From positions 62,001 to 126,000 of the forward strand of contig JAURQH010000031.1 in the NCBI GenBank assembly GCA_030836185.1: a stretch of 64,000 bases of DNA, written 5' to 3'. A program made the position numbers and the translations under genes. Positions within the stretch are counted from its first letter, which is position 1, and each line of letters opens with the position of its first letter. The notes under the pieces were generated by a model. It had not been told where the DNA came from, did not search any database, and worked only from the letters and a program-made list of their open reading frames with translations. Origin of the DNA: Planctomycetota bacterium. GTDB taxonomy: Bacteria > Planctomycetota > Planctomycetia > Planctomycetales > Planctomycetaceae. Below, in pieces: positions 44,797 to 53,344 of the stretch.

Positions 44797-47550
44797 ATGC
44801 CTTACGAGACAACGGGCGAAACAATCAAAACGCTGCTGACCATGGCGTGGCTTTTGCCACTCTTCGGGTTCGGCGTAGAGATTTTTGCCGGATACTGGCA
44901 GCGGGATCGCTTCAGCAAAGCGGCCGCACAGTTTGCTGTTGGTTGTATCGGACTTGGTTTCCTGTTCAGCAGTTGGGCGTTGATGACTTATGTCCGGGAA
45001 ACGGGCTGGACAGAACGCTTCGAACACGAATCGGCACATCATGCCGAGTTGGTGGCGGCGATTGAAGAAGGGAAGCCGCTTCCCGGTCATGGTGGGCACG
45101 GTCATGAAGGTCATGGCCACGAGCATGATGGAGATCATGGTCACGGCCACGATGAAGGGCACGACCACAAACATGGTGAGGAAGGTCACTCCGCAATTTC
45201 CAGTGACGATGCTTCACTGGCTCAGTTTGCGATAGCCGACCCGGTGGTTGCTGAAAAGCCTGTTGACGATCATCACGAAGCTGGACACGATCACGACGAA
45301 GGTCACGAGCATGCTCATGACAACGAGCATGCGGGTGGGCATGTGGAAGGCCCTGCCGTCTTCAGTGGAATCTATTATCGTCTTGCTTCTTTCGGCGATC
45401 TCGAAATCAACATCGAGTATTACATTGATACTCTGACGCTTGTCATGTTCACGATGGTAACTTTCATCGCCACCTGTATTCACATTTTTGCGATGGGATA
45501 CATGGCAGACGAGTTGACCGACGATTATGTCGATCATCACGCCCATTATTCCAACGGCAAGCACGTTCATCGTCCGGGACGCTTTTACAAGTTTTTCGCG
45601 TTTCTGTCGCTGTTCTGTTTTGCCATGCTTGGATTGGTGATTGCCGGTAATATTTTCCAGGTCTTTGTCTTCTGGGAACTGGTCGGTGTCTGTTCTTACT
45701 TCCTGATCGGTTTTTATGTCGAACGGAAATCTGCCAGCACCGCAGCCAACAAAGCGTTCATCATGAACCGTGTTGGTGACTTCGGCTTCCTGATTGGTCT
45801 CATGGCCATCTGGACGACCTTCGGAACTTTCAAATTCGCAGAGCCCGATCTTGCCAATGCCGATAAACCTGCCGGTTTGTTTCAGATGATTCGCGGAACA
45901 GATGGCGAACTCGATGTCGATAACGAAGCGGGAGTCGTCTATCTGCAAGATGGGCATGGACACCGCTTGAAGACTGCCGAAGGAAACGAAGCCAGCATGC
46001 CGTATTGGCTACTCGTTGTGGCCGGGTTGGGAATCTTTGGAGGCTGTATCGGTAAATCGGCACAGTTTCCGTTACAAACCTGGTTACCCGATGCCATGGA
46101 AGGACCGACACCGGTCTCCGCGTTGGTTCACTCCGCGACGATGGTCGCGGCGGGGGTTTATCTCGCCGGTCGATTCTATCCGATGTTCACTCCCGAGGTC
46201 TTACTCGTCATTGCGTATGTCGGTGCGATCACGCTGTTCTTAGCGGCGACCATTGCCATGGTGGTGACCGACCTCAAACAGGTCTTGGCGTACTCGACAA
46301 TCAGTCAATTGGGTTACATGATGCTCGGGCTGGGTCTCTTTGGTTGGGCGGCAGGATTGTTCCATCTGATCACACATGCGTTCTTCAAATCGCTGTTGTT
46401 CCTCTGCTCGGGAAGTGTGATTGCCGCCTGTCATCACGAACAGGAAATGCCCAAAATGGGTGGCCTGATTCGTAAGTTGCCCATCACGGGAACCGCGATG
46501 CTGGTCGGAGTGGTGGCCATTGCCGGGCTTTCGGTTCCCGGCGTCAGCTTTGGATTGATCGGAAATGTGGTCCTGATCTTGGGACTCATTCTCGGGATTC
46601 TCGCTGCCTACAAGGGGGATAAAACACAAATTCCGATGGCGGCCACTGTGGTTGTTGTCGGTGGATTGTTGGCATTCACTGATATTGCCAACGGTAAAGC
46701 GGCTCTTTCCGGTTTCCACTCGAAAGATGCGATTGTCGCGACGGCCTTGACGTACTTCAAAATGAACCCGGCTCATTTGCTGTTGTTCATCTTGCCTTTG
46801 ATCACTGCCGGTTTAACGGCGTTCTACATGTTCCGCCTGTGGTTCTATACGTTCCTCGGCAAACCACGTGATCAACACGTTTACGATCACTGCAAAGAAT
46901 CACCGTTGGTGATGACCGGTCCATTGATCGCGTTGTCAGTTCTGGCTGCATTTTGTGCCATTGGTGGTGAAGGTGGAAAACTATTCGTGATGCTGGCCGA
47001 ATCGGCTCCTGCCGGGATTCATGACAGCATCGCCCATGTTGGTACGGTGACCTTAAATCTCCCCGGGCATATCGATGTCTTGCGAAATCATGCCAATGCC
47101 GGAAACTTGGCCACTATCGCGGCCTTCTCGGGGACTTTAATTGCCTTCGTCATTTACGGCTTGGGATTAATTAATCCTACTGATATCAAATCATCGCTGT
47201 CCGGTGTGCATAGCTACTTGTCGAATAAGTGGTACTTCGATGAACTCTACGACACAATGTTTATGAAGCCGGCTCATATTGTGGCCCGGTATTGCACCGT
47301 GGTCGATAAGTGGGTCTTTGATGCATTTTTGCATTGGTTAAGCCGTGCGACTTTGTGGATCAGTAAATGGGACCGCATGTTCGACGAAAAATTTGTCGAC
47401 GGTTTGGTCAATTTGCTGGGCACAGCGACGTTCAGTGTTGGCAGTCGCTTCGGCAAGTTGCAAACCGGTCAAATGCGTCAATATGTGATGTTCATTGCCG
47501 TTGCGGTGGTGACATTAAGCGTCGTTCTGTTTGTCTGGTTCCCACACTAG
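44797..47550 (+). CDS. nuoL: NADH-quinone oxidoreductase subunit L, oversized with His-rich loop
   Basis: A 917-residue protein, against about 610 for E. coli NuoL. The antiporter-like core is intact: FWELVGVCSYFLIGFY (proton-path Glu), NRVGDFGFLIGL, GKSAQFPLQTWLPDAMEGPTPVSALVHSATMVAAGVYL, and SQLGYMMLGLGLF. The added length includes a loop at about residues 96-183 made largely of His, Gly, Asp and Glu (HGHEGHGHEHDGDHGHGHDE and similar); a short His-rich insert before FYKFFAFLSLFCF; a loop around residue 370; and about 60 residues with extra helices (VVLILGLILGILAAYKGD). The C-terminal lateral helix region appears present. The His-rich loop should face the periplasm and could bind metal. Confidence 0.93.
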   Translation: MPYETTGETIKTLLTMAWLLPLFGFGVEIFAGYWQRDRFSKAAAQFAVGCIGLGFLFSSWALMTYVRETGWTERFEHESAHHAELVAAIEEGKPLPGHGGHGHEGHGHEHDGDHGHGHDEGHDHKHGEEGHSAISSDDASLAQFAIADPVVAEKPVDDHHEAGHDHDEGHEHAHDNEHAGGHVEGPAVFSGIYYRLASFGDLEINIEYYIDTLTLVMFTMVTFIATCIHIFAMGYMADELTDDYVDHHAHYSNGKHVHRPGRFYKFFAFLSLFCFAMLGLVIAGNIFQVFVFWELVGVCSYFLIGFYVERKSASTAANKAFIMNRVGDFGFLIGLMAIWTTFGTFKFAEPDLANADKPAGLFQMIRGTDGELDVDNEAGVVYLQDGHGHRLKTAEGNEASMPYWLLVVAGLGIFGGCIGKSAQFPLQTWLPDAMEGPTPVSALVHSATMVAAGVYLAGRFYPMFTPEVLLVIAYVGAITLFLAATIAMVVTDLKQVLAYSTISQLGYMMLGLGLFGWAAGLFHLITHAFFKSLLFLCSGSVIAACHHEQEMPKMGGLIRKLPITGTAMLVGVVAIAGLSVPGVSFGLIGNVVLILGLILGILAAYKGDKTQIPMAATVVVVGGLLAFTDIANGKAALSGFHSKDAIVATALTYFKMNPAHLLLFILPLITAGLTAFYMFRLWFYTFLGKPRDQHVYDHCKESPLVMTGPLIALSVLAAFCAIGGEGGKLFVMLAESAPAGIHDSIAHVGTVTLNLPGHIDVLRNHANAGNLATIAAFSGTLIAFVIYGLGLINPTDIKSSLSGVHSYLSNKWYFDELYDTMFMKPAHIVARYCTVVDKWVFDAFLHWLSRATLWISKWDRMFDEKFVDGLVNLLGTATFSVGSRFGKLQTGQMRQYVMFIAVAVVTLSVVLFVWFPH

Positions 47551-47615
47551 ACAGCAAGACATTTACCAAAATAACTCATCGTCATTTTTTTCGGTTCCAG
47601 GAATACCTGACAATC

Positions 47616-49196
47616 ATGAACTCGGAATCTTTACTACCCATTATTGTGGCAACTCCAGTTGTCGGCGCGATTGCGCTGAACTTCATCAACAAAGCGCAAG
47701 AAGAAGCGATGCGGATGTTTGCTGTGGCAATCTCTGCAATCACTTTCTTTTTGACACTTCTGGTTTGGCGTGATTTCGACTCGACCCTCTCCGGTATGCA
47801 GATGGTGTTCGATGTCGCTTGGATCCCCAACTGGAATATCAATCTGACGATGGGGGTCGATGGGATCAGCCTGCCGTTAGTGATGTTAACCAGTGGTGTC
47901 AGCTTGCTGGCACTCATGGCGTCTTGGAGTATCAAGAAAGCCGTCAAAGGTTATTTGATCCTCTTTCTGCTCTTGGAAGCCGGGATGTTGGGCGTGTTTG
48001 TCTCGCTCGATTTCTTCCTGTTTTATGTGTTTTGGGAAGTGATGTTGCTGCCAATGTACTTCCTGATCGGTATTTGGGGAGGAGCTCGCAAAGAGTACGC
48101 GGCGATCAAGTTCTTCCTGTACACATTGGTCGGTTCAGTACTGATGCTGATTGCCATGTTGATGTTCTACTTCAACAGTGGCCGCAGCTTTGATCTGCTT
48201 TATCTGGCCCGCGTGGGTCAGGGACTCGAACAGGGTTACGGTTTTGACCAGACGACTCAGTTGGTGGCCTTTGTGCTGCTGTTTATCGGTTTTGCAATTA
48301 AACTGCCTGCTTTCCCGTTTCATACCTGGTTACCCGATGCTCACGTTGAAGCCCCCACACCGATCTCGATGATCTTGGCCGGTGTGTTATTGAAAATGGG
48401 TGGCTATGGAATTATCCGCATCGCGTTCCCACTTTGTCCTTATGGTGCCCAAACAGCAGCTTGGGCATTAGTGGCCATTGGTGCCTGGAGCATTATTTAC
48501 GGAGCCTTCGCGGCTCTGGCGCAAACCGACTTCAAACGCATGGTGGCTTACAGTTCTGTCTCTCACATGGGATATGTGCTGATCGGCATGGGAGTCTGGA
48601 GTATCAACGATGCCACGGGAGCGGGAGTCAATTTGCAATATTGGCAAATGGGGCTTAACGGGGCGATGTTCCAGATGATCGCTCACGGAATTTCTTCTGC
48701 CGGAATGTTCTTCATGGTGGGCGTGATCTACGACCGTGTTCATCACCGCGATCTCAATAAGTTCGGTGGCTTGATGGGCAAGATGCCGCTGTATGGCGGG
48801 CTTTCTATCGGCTTGTTCTTCGCAGGATTGGGGCTACCCGGATTGTGTGGTTTCATCGGTGAAGTCTTTGTCGTCTTGTCTTCCTGGCAATACTCGAAAT
48901 TCCTGGCGATTGTGGCTGCCTCAGGTGTGATCCTGACGGCGGGTTACATTCTCTGGGCGATTCAACGTGTTTATCTGGGGGCCGAATATAAAGGTCCACA
49001 TCCAGAAGCCATCACACCGATCAATGGGCGGGAAACCGCCATTGCAACCATTCTGCTCGTCTTGGCCATCTGGTTCGGGATTTATCCCGCTGTCATGCTC
49101 GATGTGATGGATGGTTCGATTGCCGAACTTGTCCAGGCGATGGACGAAGGTTACCAGCGCGTCGTGGATGTCACGGCCGTGAGTTTGAAGCAATAA
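47616..49196 (+). CDS. nuoM: NADH-quinone oxidoreductase subunit M
   Basis: A 526-residue protein from ATG 47616; the frame is open back to 47367, but that part overlaps nuoL and is not NuoM-like. About 14 helices. Seen: MGVDGISLPLVMLTSGVSLL, FFLFYVFWEVMLLPMYFLIG (key Glu), AIKLPAFPFHTWLPDAHVEAPTPISMILAGVLLKMGGYG (key Lys), and DFKRMVAYSSVSHMGYVLIGM. It is an antiporter-like subunit of complex I. It lies 65 bases after nuoL and 47 before nuoN. Confidence 0.95.
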   Translation: MNSESLLPIIVATPVVGAIALNFINKAQEEAMRMFAVAISAITFFLTLLVWRDFDSTLSGMQMVFDVAWIPNWNINLTMGVDGISLPLVMLTSGVSLLALMASWSIKKAVKGYLILFLLLEAGMLGVFVSLDFFLFYVFWEVMLLPMYFLIGIWGGARKEYAAIKFFLYTLVGSVLMLIAMLMFYFNSGRSFDLLYLARVGQGLEQGYGFDQTTQLVAFVLLFIGFAIKLPAFPFHTWLPDAHVEAPTPISMILAGVLLKMGGYGIIRIAFPLCPYGAQTAAWALVAIGAWSIIYGAFAALAQTDFKRMVAYSSVSHMGYVLIGMGVWSINDATGAGVNLQYWQMGLNGAMFQMIAHGISSAGMFFMVGVIYDRVHHRDLNKFGGLMGKMPLYGGLSIGLFFAGLGLPGLCGFIGEVFVVLSSWQYSKFLAIVAASGVILTAGYILWAIQRVYLGAEYKGPHPEAITPINGRETAIATILLVLAIWFGIYPAVMLDVMDGSIAELVQAMDEGYQRVVDVTAVSLKQ

Positions 49197-49243
49197 GAAT
49201 CAGACATCCGCTCTGCGGTTAATTTTTCAATCGAATAGTCATC

Positions 49244-50854
49244 ATGAACTTCGAACAAATTCTCAATCTGTTCATTCAGGACACAACCCAGACCTCGGTC
49301 GGATTGATCCGTCCCGAACTGATTTTGTGTGGGACCATTTTGTCCTTACTGCTTGTGCGTCTATTTTCCATCGACCGCTGGATCACTCCAAGCTGGGTGG
49401 CGTTGGTCGGTGCGTTTGTCGCGTTCGGCTTCGCGGCCACTGATTTTCTGGCTCTGAAAGAGTCGGGGGGCGAAGTGGTTCAGGAGTTGTTTACCGGCTT
49501 ACTCATTTTCGACCGCTTCACCGCGTTTTTCCGTATCTTCCTGATGCTGTTTCTCGTGCTGGTAGTGACATTGACCATTCTCAGCGGTCTTCCCGACATC
49601 GAAGATGGTCCCGATTTTTATACGCTGCTGTTTGGCTCAACCATCGGTATGATGGTGATGGCTTCCTCGAATCATTTGCTAATCTTGTTCCTCGGGGTCG
49701 AGATGACTTCGGTCCCCAGTTATGTCATGGTCGGATTCCTCAAAGGGCGTCGAGTTTCCAGTGAAGCGGCTTTCAAGTATGTCGTTTATGGAGCCGGTGC
49801 TGCCGGAGTGATGCTGTATGGCATCAGTCTTCTCTGCGGATTGCTGGGAACGGGCAACATGTCTTTGATGGCCGAACGCCTGGAACTGCTTACCTCATCG
49901 GGTGACTCCATTGTTTCGGGAACCGCGATTGCTGTCATGATTTTGATGGTGATGGTTGGGTTGGCGTTCAAATTGTCGATCTTCCCGTTTCATTTCTGGT
50001 GTCCTGATGCGTTTGAAGGTGCGACTGCGGAAGTGGCGGGCTTTTTGTCGGTGGCCTCCAAAGCGGGTGCCTTTGCGTTGCTCGTCCGATTTGCCTTGTC
50101 GCTCAGTTCGGGTGATGCCGGTGCGTTACAGCCGACCTTCCTGTATATCGGTTTGGGAGTGGGTGTCATCGCGGCGATTTCGGCCACTTATGGAAATCTT
50201 GCCGCATACGCTCAAACAAACGTCAAACGTTTGTTGGCTTATTCGACAATCGCACACGCGGGTTACATGTTGATGGGCGTCTCGGCTGTGATTGTTCTCA
50301 TGAATGCCCCCGCCGATCAAATGTCCGAAGCCTCAGCGAATGCCACACGAGCCCTTGAAGGGCTGTTGTATTATTTGGCCGTGTACATGTTCATGAATCT
50401 GGGTGCCTTTGCCGTGGTCGCCTTTATTCGCAATTCGATTTTCAGCGAAGAAATCGACGACTATGCTGGCCTGATCAGTGTGACACCAATCTTGTGTGTC
50501 TGCATGTTGATCTGCATGTTCTCGCTGATTGGCATGCCGCCCTTTGGTGGCTTTGTGGGCAAGTTCATGATCTTTGCTTCACTCTTTGAAGCGGGTAGCG
50601 TTCACTGGGTCATGTGGTTGGTTCTGGTGGCTGGTGGCGTCAATACGGTTTTCAGCCTATTCTACTATTTGCGAGTTCTCAAAGTGATGTTCCTCGATCC
50701 TCGTCCTGCGGGGGCACCCGATGTCGATGTTCGCTGGGGGAGTTTACCCGGCTTCTATACGATTTTGGTGACTGTCCCTGTGGTGATTCTCGGTGTTTTT
50801 GTGCAGGGCCTCAGTTCCACCGCACAAAATGTGGCATCGGTTCTCTTCCCATAG
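49244..50854 (+). CDS. nuoN: NADH-quinone oxidoreductase subunit N
   Basis: A 536-residue antiporter-like subunit. Seen: LLILFLGVEMTSVPSYVMVG, FKLSIFPFHFWCPDAFEGA, NVKRLLAYSTIAHAGYMLMG, and IGMPPFGGFVGKFMIF near the C-terminus. About 14 helices; slightly longer than typical NuoN (about 480-500). It closes the nuoHJKLMN cluster. A hypothetical helical-protein gene follows 60 bases later. Confidence 0.95.
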   Translation: MNFEQILNLFIQDTTQTSVGLIRPELILCGTILSLLLVRLFSIDRWITPSWVALVGAFVAFGFAATDFLALKESGGEVVQELFTGLLIFDRFTAFFRIFLMLFLVLVVTLTILSGLPDIEDGPDFYTLLFGSTIGMMVMASSNHLLILFLGVEMTSVPSYVMVGFLKGRRVSSEAAFKYVVYGAGAAGVMLYGISLLCGLLGTGNMSLMAERLELLTSSGDSIVSGTAIAVMILMVMVGLAFKLSIFPFHFWCPDAFEGATAEVAGFLSVASKAGAFALLVRFALSLSSGDAGALQPTFLYIGLGVGVIAAISATYGNLAAYAQTNVKRLLAYSTIAHAGYMLMGVSAVIVLMNAPADQMSEASANATRALEGLLYYLAVYMFMNLGAFAVVAFIRNSIFSEEIDDYAGLISVTPILCVCMLICMFSLIGMPPFGGFVGKFMIFASLFEAGSVHWVMWLVLVAGGVNTVFSLFYYLRVLKVMFLDPRPAGAPDVDVRWGSLPGFYTILVTVPVVILGVFVQGLSSTAQNVASVLFP

Positions 50855-50914
50855 TTTCGTCTACTTCGTTCGCTTCACTCAGCATTCATTTTTTTAAGCG
50901 GGTCAGCCAATATT

Positions 50915-51358
50915 ATGAGTCAGGATCGCTTGAATCACGTTTTCGCATCGCTCAATTGTAGTCTGTTGCAATATGTGGGTGAGAACTCTCCCTGGACTTC
51001 CAGCGCTGACGAAGCGGTTGCCGAGCAGCTTGAAATGGTTGTGAAACTGCAGAATCTTCACATTCAGCGGCTGGCCGACTTTCTCGTAAATCGATACGGC
51101 TACGTGCCTCATGCCAACTACACGGCTGAGTTTACCGACCTGCAATATTTGTCGCTTGCGTATCTTATCAGTCGCTTGGTGAGTGATCAGCAAACCGTTT
51201 TAGAGACGATTGAAACAGAGCGAAAAGCGATCACCAATGATATTGGTGCTTCCGATATGCTGTCCCAGCTTGAAGTGGGTGTTGCGAAGACCGTTCAAAC
51301 ACTAAAAGAACTCGATGGCCGTTTGAATCAACCGGCAGATGCCCCGGTGGCAAGCTGA
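50915..51358 (+). CDS. Helical protein of unknown function downstream of nuoN
   Basis: A 147-residue soluble protein that appears almost entirely alpha-helical, with heptad-like stretches (EQLEMVVKLQNLHIQRLADF, DQQTVLETIETERKAI). A four-helix bundle, as in ferritin-like or hemerythrin-like proteins, is possible, but the usual metal ligands are not evident. I do not recognise the family. It is on the same strand as the nuo genes (60-base gap) and 29 bases before an esterase gene, so it may be co-transcribed with either. Confidence 0.65.
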   Translation: MSQDRLNHVFASLNCSLLQYVGENSPWTSSADEAVAEQLEMVVKLQNLHIQRLADFLVNRYGYVPHANYTAEFTDLQYLSLAYLISRLVSDQQTVLETIETERKAITNDIGASDMLSQLEVGVAKTVQTLKELDGRLNQPADAPVAS

Positions 51359-51387
51359 ATTGACTCTCGACCTCGGTAGGACAATTT

Positions 51388-52194
51388 ATGAAATCGTTGC
51401 CACGATGGTTGTTTGTCTTTCTGTTGATTCTTTCTGTTGCACAAACTCTCTCAGCCCAGCAGCCGCCGCGTCCCGGATCTCAGGTTCCGCAATCGTATCA
51501 ATCGTCTAAAGATGCGGCTCAAAAGTTGGATTATCTGCTGTATTTGCCTGACGGGTATGGTGAGACGAAAACCCAATGGCCTCTGGTCATTTTTCTGCAC
51601 GGATCGGGTGAACGTGGCCATGATTTGACGCAAGTCAAAAAACATGGTCCCCCCAAAGTGGTTGAAACGGAAGGTTTTCCGTTCATTCTCGTTTCACCGC
51701 AATGTCCTTCCGATGTGCGTTGGCGTGAAGAACCGGTCTTTCCGGCACTCCAAGGTTTGCTGCGAGAAATCAAACAGCGTTATTCGGTCGATGCCGACCG
51801 TATCATTTTGACGGGACTCAGTATGGGGGCTCAGGGGACTTGGTTCTGGGCTTCACAAGATCCGATTCGTTTTGCCGCGATCCTTCCCGTCTGTGGGAAG
51901 TGCGAACCGGAGTGGGGCAAGAAAGTGGCTCATTTACCGACCTGGGTCTTTCATGGTGCGAAAGACAACGTGGTGCCACTCTCTCAATCGGAAGCGATCA
52001 TAGCCGAGATGGAAGCGGCAGGTGGCAAACCTAAATTGACGGTCTATCCAGACGCGATGCACGATTCGTGGACGGAAACGTATCAAAATCTTGTCATTTA
52101 CGACTGGCTCTTGAATCACACGCGCGACGATCATCTTGATCTCGAATCGGCGCAGTCTGACCAACCGCTGGCCGCTCCGAAGCCGGTCAATTAA
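51388..52194 (+). CDS. Secreted alpha/beta-hydrolase (dienelactone hydrolase/esterase-like)
   Basis: A 268-residue protein with a signal peptide (WLFVFLLILSVAQTLSAQQ). The alpha/beta-hydrolase elements are clear: oxyanion region VIFLHGSGERGHDL, nucleophile elbow GLSMGAQGTW (Ser), acid in HGAKDNVVPLSQSEA (Asp), and His in YPDAMHDSWTETYQ. This arrangement matches the secreted prolyl-oligopeptidase/phospholipase-like esterases common in planctomycetes. The substrate is likely a carbohydrate or ester, but this is not determined. A short hairpin lies just after its stop, between the convergent genes. Confidence 0.88.
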   Translation: MKSLPRWLFVFLLILSVAQTLSAQQPPRPGSQVPQSYQSSKDAAQKLDYLLYLPDGYGETKTQWPLVIFLHGSGERGHDLTQVKKHGPPKVVETEGFPFILVSPQCPSDVRWREEPVFPALQGLLREIKQRYSVDADRIILTGLSMGAQGTWFWASQDPIRFAAILPVCGKCEPEWGKKVAHLPTWVFHGAKDNVVPLSQSEAIIAEMEAAGGKPKLTVYPDAMHDSWTETYQNLVIYDWLLNHTRDDHLDLESAQSDQPLAAPKPVN

Positions 52195-52210
52195 GTTCGG
52201 TGATACTCGC

Positions 52211-52228
52211 ATCGGCAAGTCTGCCGAT
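52211..52228. terminator. Hairpin between convergent genes, possible terminator
   Basis: ATCGGCA-AGTC-TGCCGAT gives a 7-bp perfect stem with a 4-base loop, placed exactly between the stops of the esterase gene and the MEKHLA gene. There is no T-tract on either side, so intrinsic termination is only possible. Confidence 0.35.
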
Positions 52229-52232
52229 TACA

Positions 52233-52709
52233 TCACAACTCTGGCAGCATCTCCCACTCTGAAAATGTGGCGGCTTGTCCCGCGGGATGTCCTTCTTGAT
52301 CGAACAGATTCCAGACGATGGCTTGGTCGATCTGAAATCGTTTGCCGGTCGCCGAAATGCGTATTCCCTGATAGTCGTCGATGAATCCATTCTCCGTCAC
52401 GCGACGGAGAAGCTCGGCTCGCTCATCGCGATGGACGAGTTCTGCCGTTTTGCGAGACGGCATCGCGGTCAATGTTTCCAGATCGGCTTCCCAGAGACGG
52501 AGAGCGGTTTCATTGCCGTAATTCAAAATCGGATCTTCGGCGGTATTATGAGAGACCACTACGAACGGGGCTTCGAATAATCGCTGCGATTGTTCTTCTT
52601 CGGAGCCGCTACGGTCAATCAAATCTCGATTGAGCAGTTTTGCGAACGAGTCGAGAATGATCTGAGTTTGAGTGATCCACTCGGGTTGTTGCCATGGGGG
52701 ATTCGTCAT
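52233..52709 (-). CDS. MEKHLA-domain protein
   Basis: A 158-residue protein from ATG 52709, whose ATGA overlaps the stop of the VOC gene. The MEKHLA pattern is clear: FEAPFVVVSHNTAEDPILNY, GNETALRLWEADLETLTAMPS, RKTAELVHRDERAELL, and FIDDYQGIRISATGKRFQI, ending in GQAATFSEWEML. MEKHLA is a PAS-related domain of uncertain role, known in plants and bacteria. The coupling to a glyoxalase-like gene suggests a joint function, possibly in small-molecule sensing or handling. That is inference. Confidence 0.8.
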   Translation of the reverse strand: MTNPPWQQPEWITQTQIILDSFAKLLNRDLIDRSGSEEEQSQRLFEAPFVVVSHNTAEDPILNYGNETALRLWEADLETLTAMPSRKTAELVHRDERAELLRRVTENGFIDDYQGIRISATGKRFQIDQAIVWNLFDQEGHPAGQAATFSEWEMLPEL

Positions 52710-53164
52710 GATGTTTTCGTTTGATATTCCACAAATTCGAGCCAATTTCCTTCGGGGTCCTGAAAATAAACAACTCCCACCGATTGTCCATCCTCGCCGG
52801 TGTTGAATTTTGGTTCGGTGAGAAAATGGATCCCTTTGGCCGATAACGTCAAATACCGCTGTTGTAAATTCTCGACTTGAAAACAAACATGCATACTGCC
52901 TCTTTCGTGTCGGTCGGCTCCTGCTTCAGGAGACTCCGGCTCGAAGTATTTCACGAGTTCAAGCTGATGGCCGCCTTGAGTTTCAGAATCTTCGAAGCCG
53001 AGGAAAACGAGTTTTCGTCGGGCGTTGGGGAAGCCGGTATGATCGCCCGATTCGGGAGCAATCGAATCGATCTCTTTGAGAACCTTTAATCCCACTAGGT
53101 CGGTATAGAAACGACGCATCAGTTCGAGATCTCGCACGACGAGCCCGGTATGGAGAAAGTTCAT
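52706..53164 (-). CDS. VOC-superfamily (glyoxalase/dioxygenase-like) protein
   Basis: A 152-residue protein. The VOC beta-alpha-beta-beta-beta pattern is doubled: MNFLHTGLVVRDLELMRRFYTDLVGLKVL in the first half, and HVCFQVENLQQRYLTLSAKG with VYFQDPEGNWLEFVEY in the second. Metal ligands are consistent with the first-strand His, a central Glu in HQLELVKY, and the C-terminal Glu in WLEFVE. Glyoxalase, fosfomycin-resistance and dioxygenase families share this fold, so the exact reaction is open. Stop/start overlap with the MEKHLA gene by 4 bases. Confidence 0.85.
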   Translation of the reverse strand: MNFLHTGLVVRDLELMRRFYTDLVGLKVLKEIDSIAPESGDHTGFPNARRKLVFLGFEDSETQGGHQLELVKYFEPESPEAGADRHERGSMHVCFQVENLQQRYLTLSAKGIHFLTEPKFNTGEDGQSVGVVYFQDPEGNWLEFVEYQTKTS

Positions 53165-53344
53165 CGATCAGCCTCTGTTTTCGCGAAGTATCGATCTGTG
53201 TTTTGTAGACAGTTTTGCAGACAATTGTGTAATAATGGCGATGGAAACGCCAATTGTCACGGGAATAATTTTGCGTCATCTGCGTTGTTATCCCACAATA
53301 ACAGTTTAGTTTGCCCTTCCGAATCTCCTATTAAAGGAGCCGCC

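Noticed and set aside
45088-45346. His-rich tract read as an independent metal-binding protein gene
   Set aside because: It is in frame with and continuous with both flanking NuoL membrane regions, so it is an internal loop.
47367-47615. N-terminal extension of NuoM
   Set aside because: The segment overlaps the end of nuoL in another frame, is rich in Arg and Cys, and does not resemble NuoM, which begins at ATG 47616.
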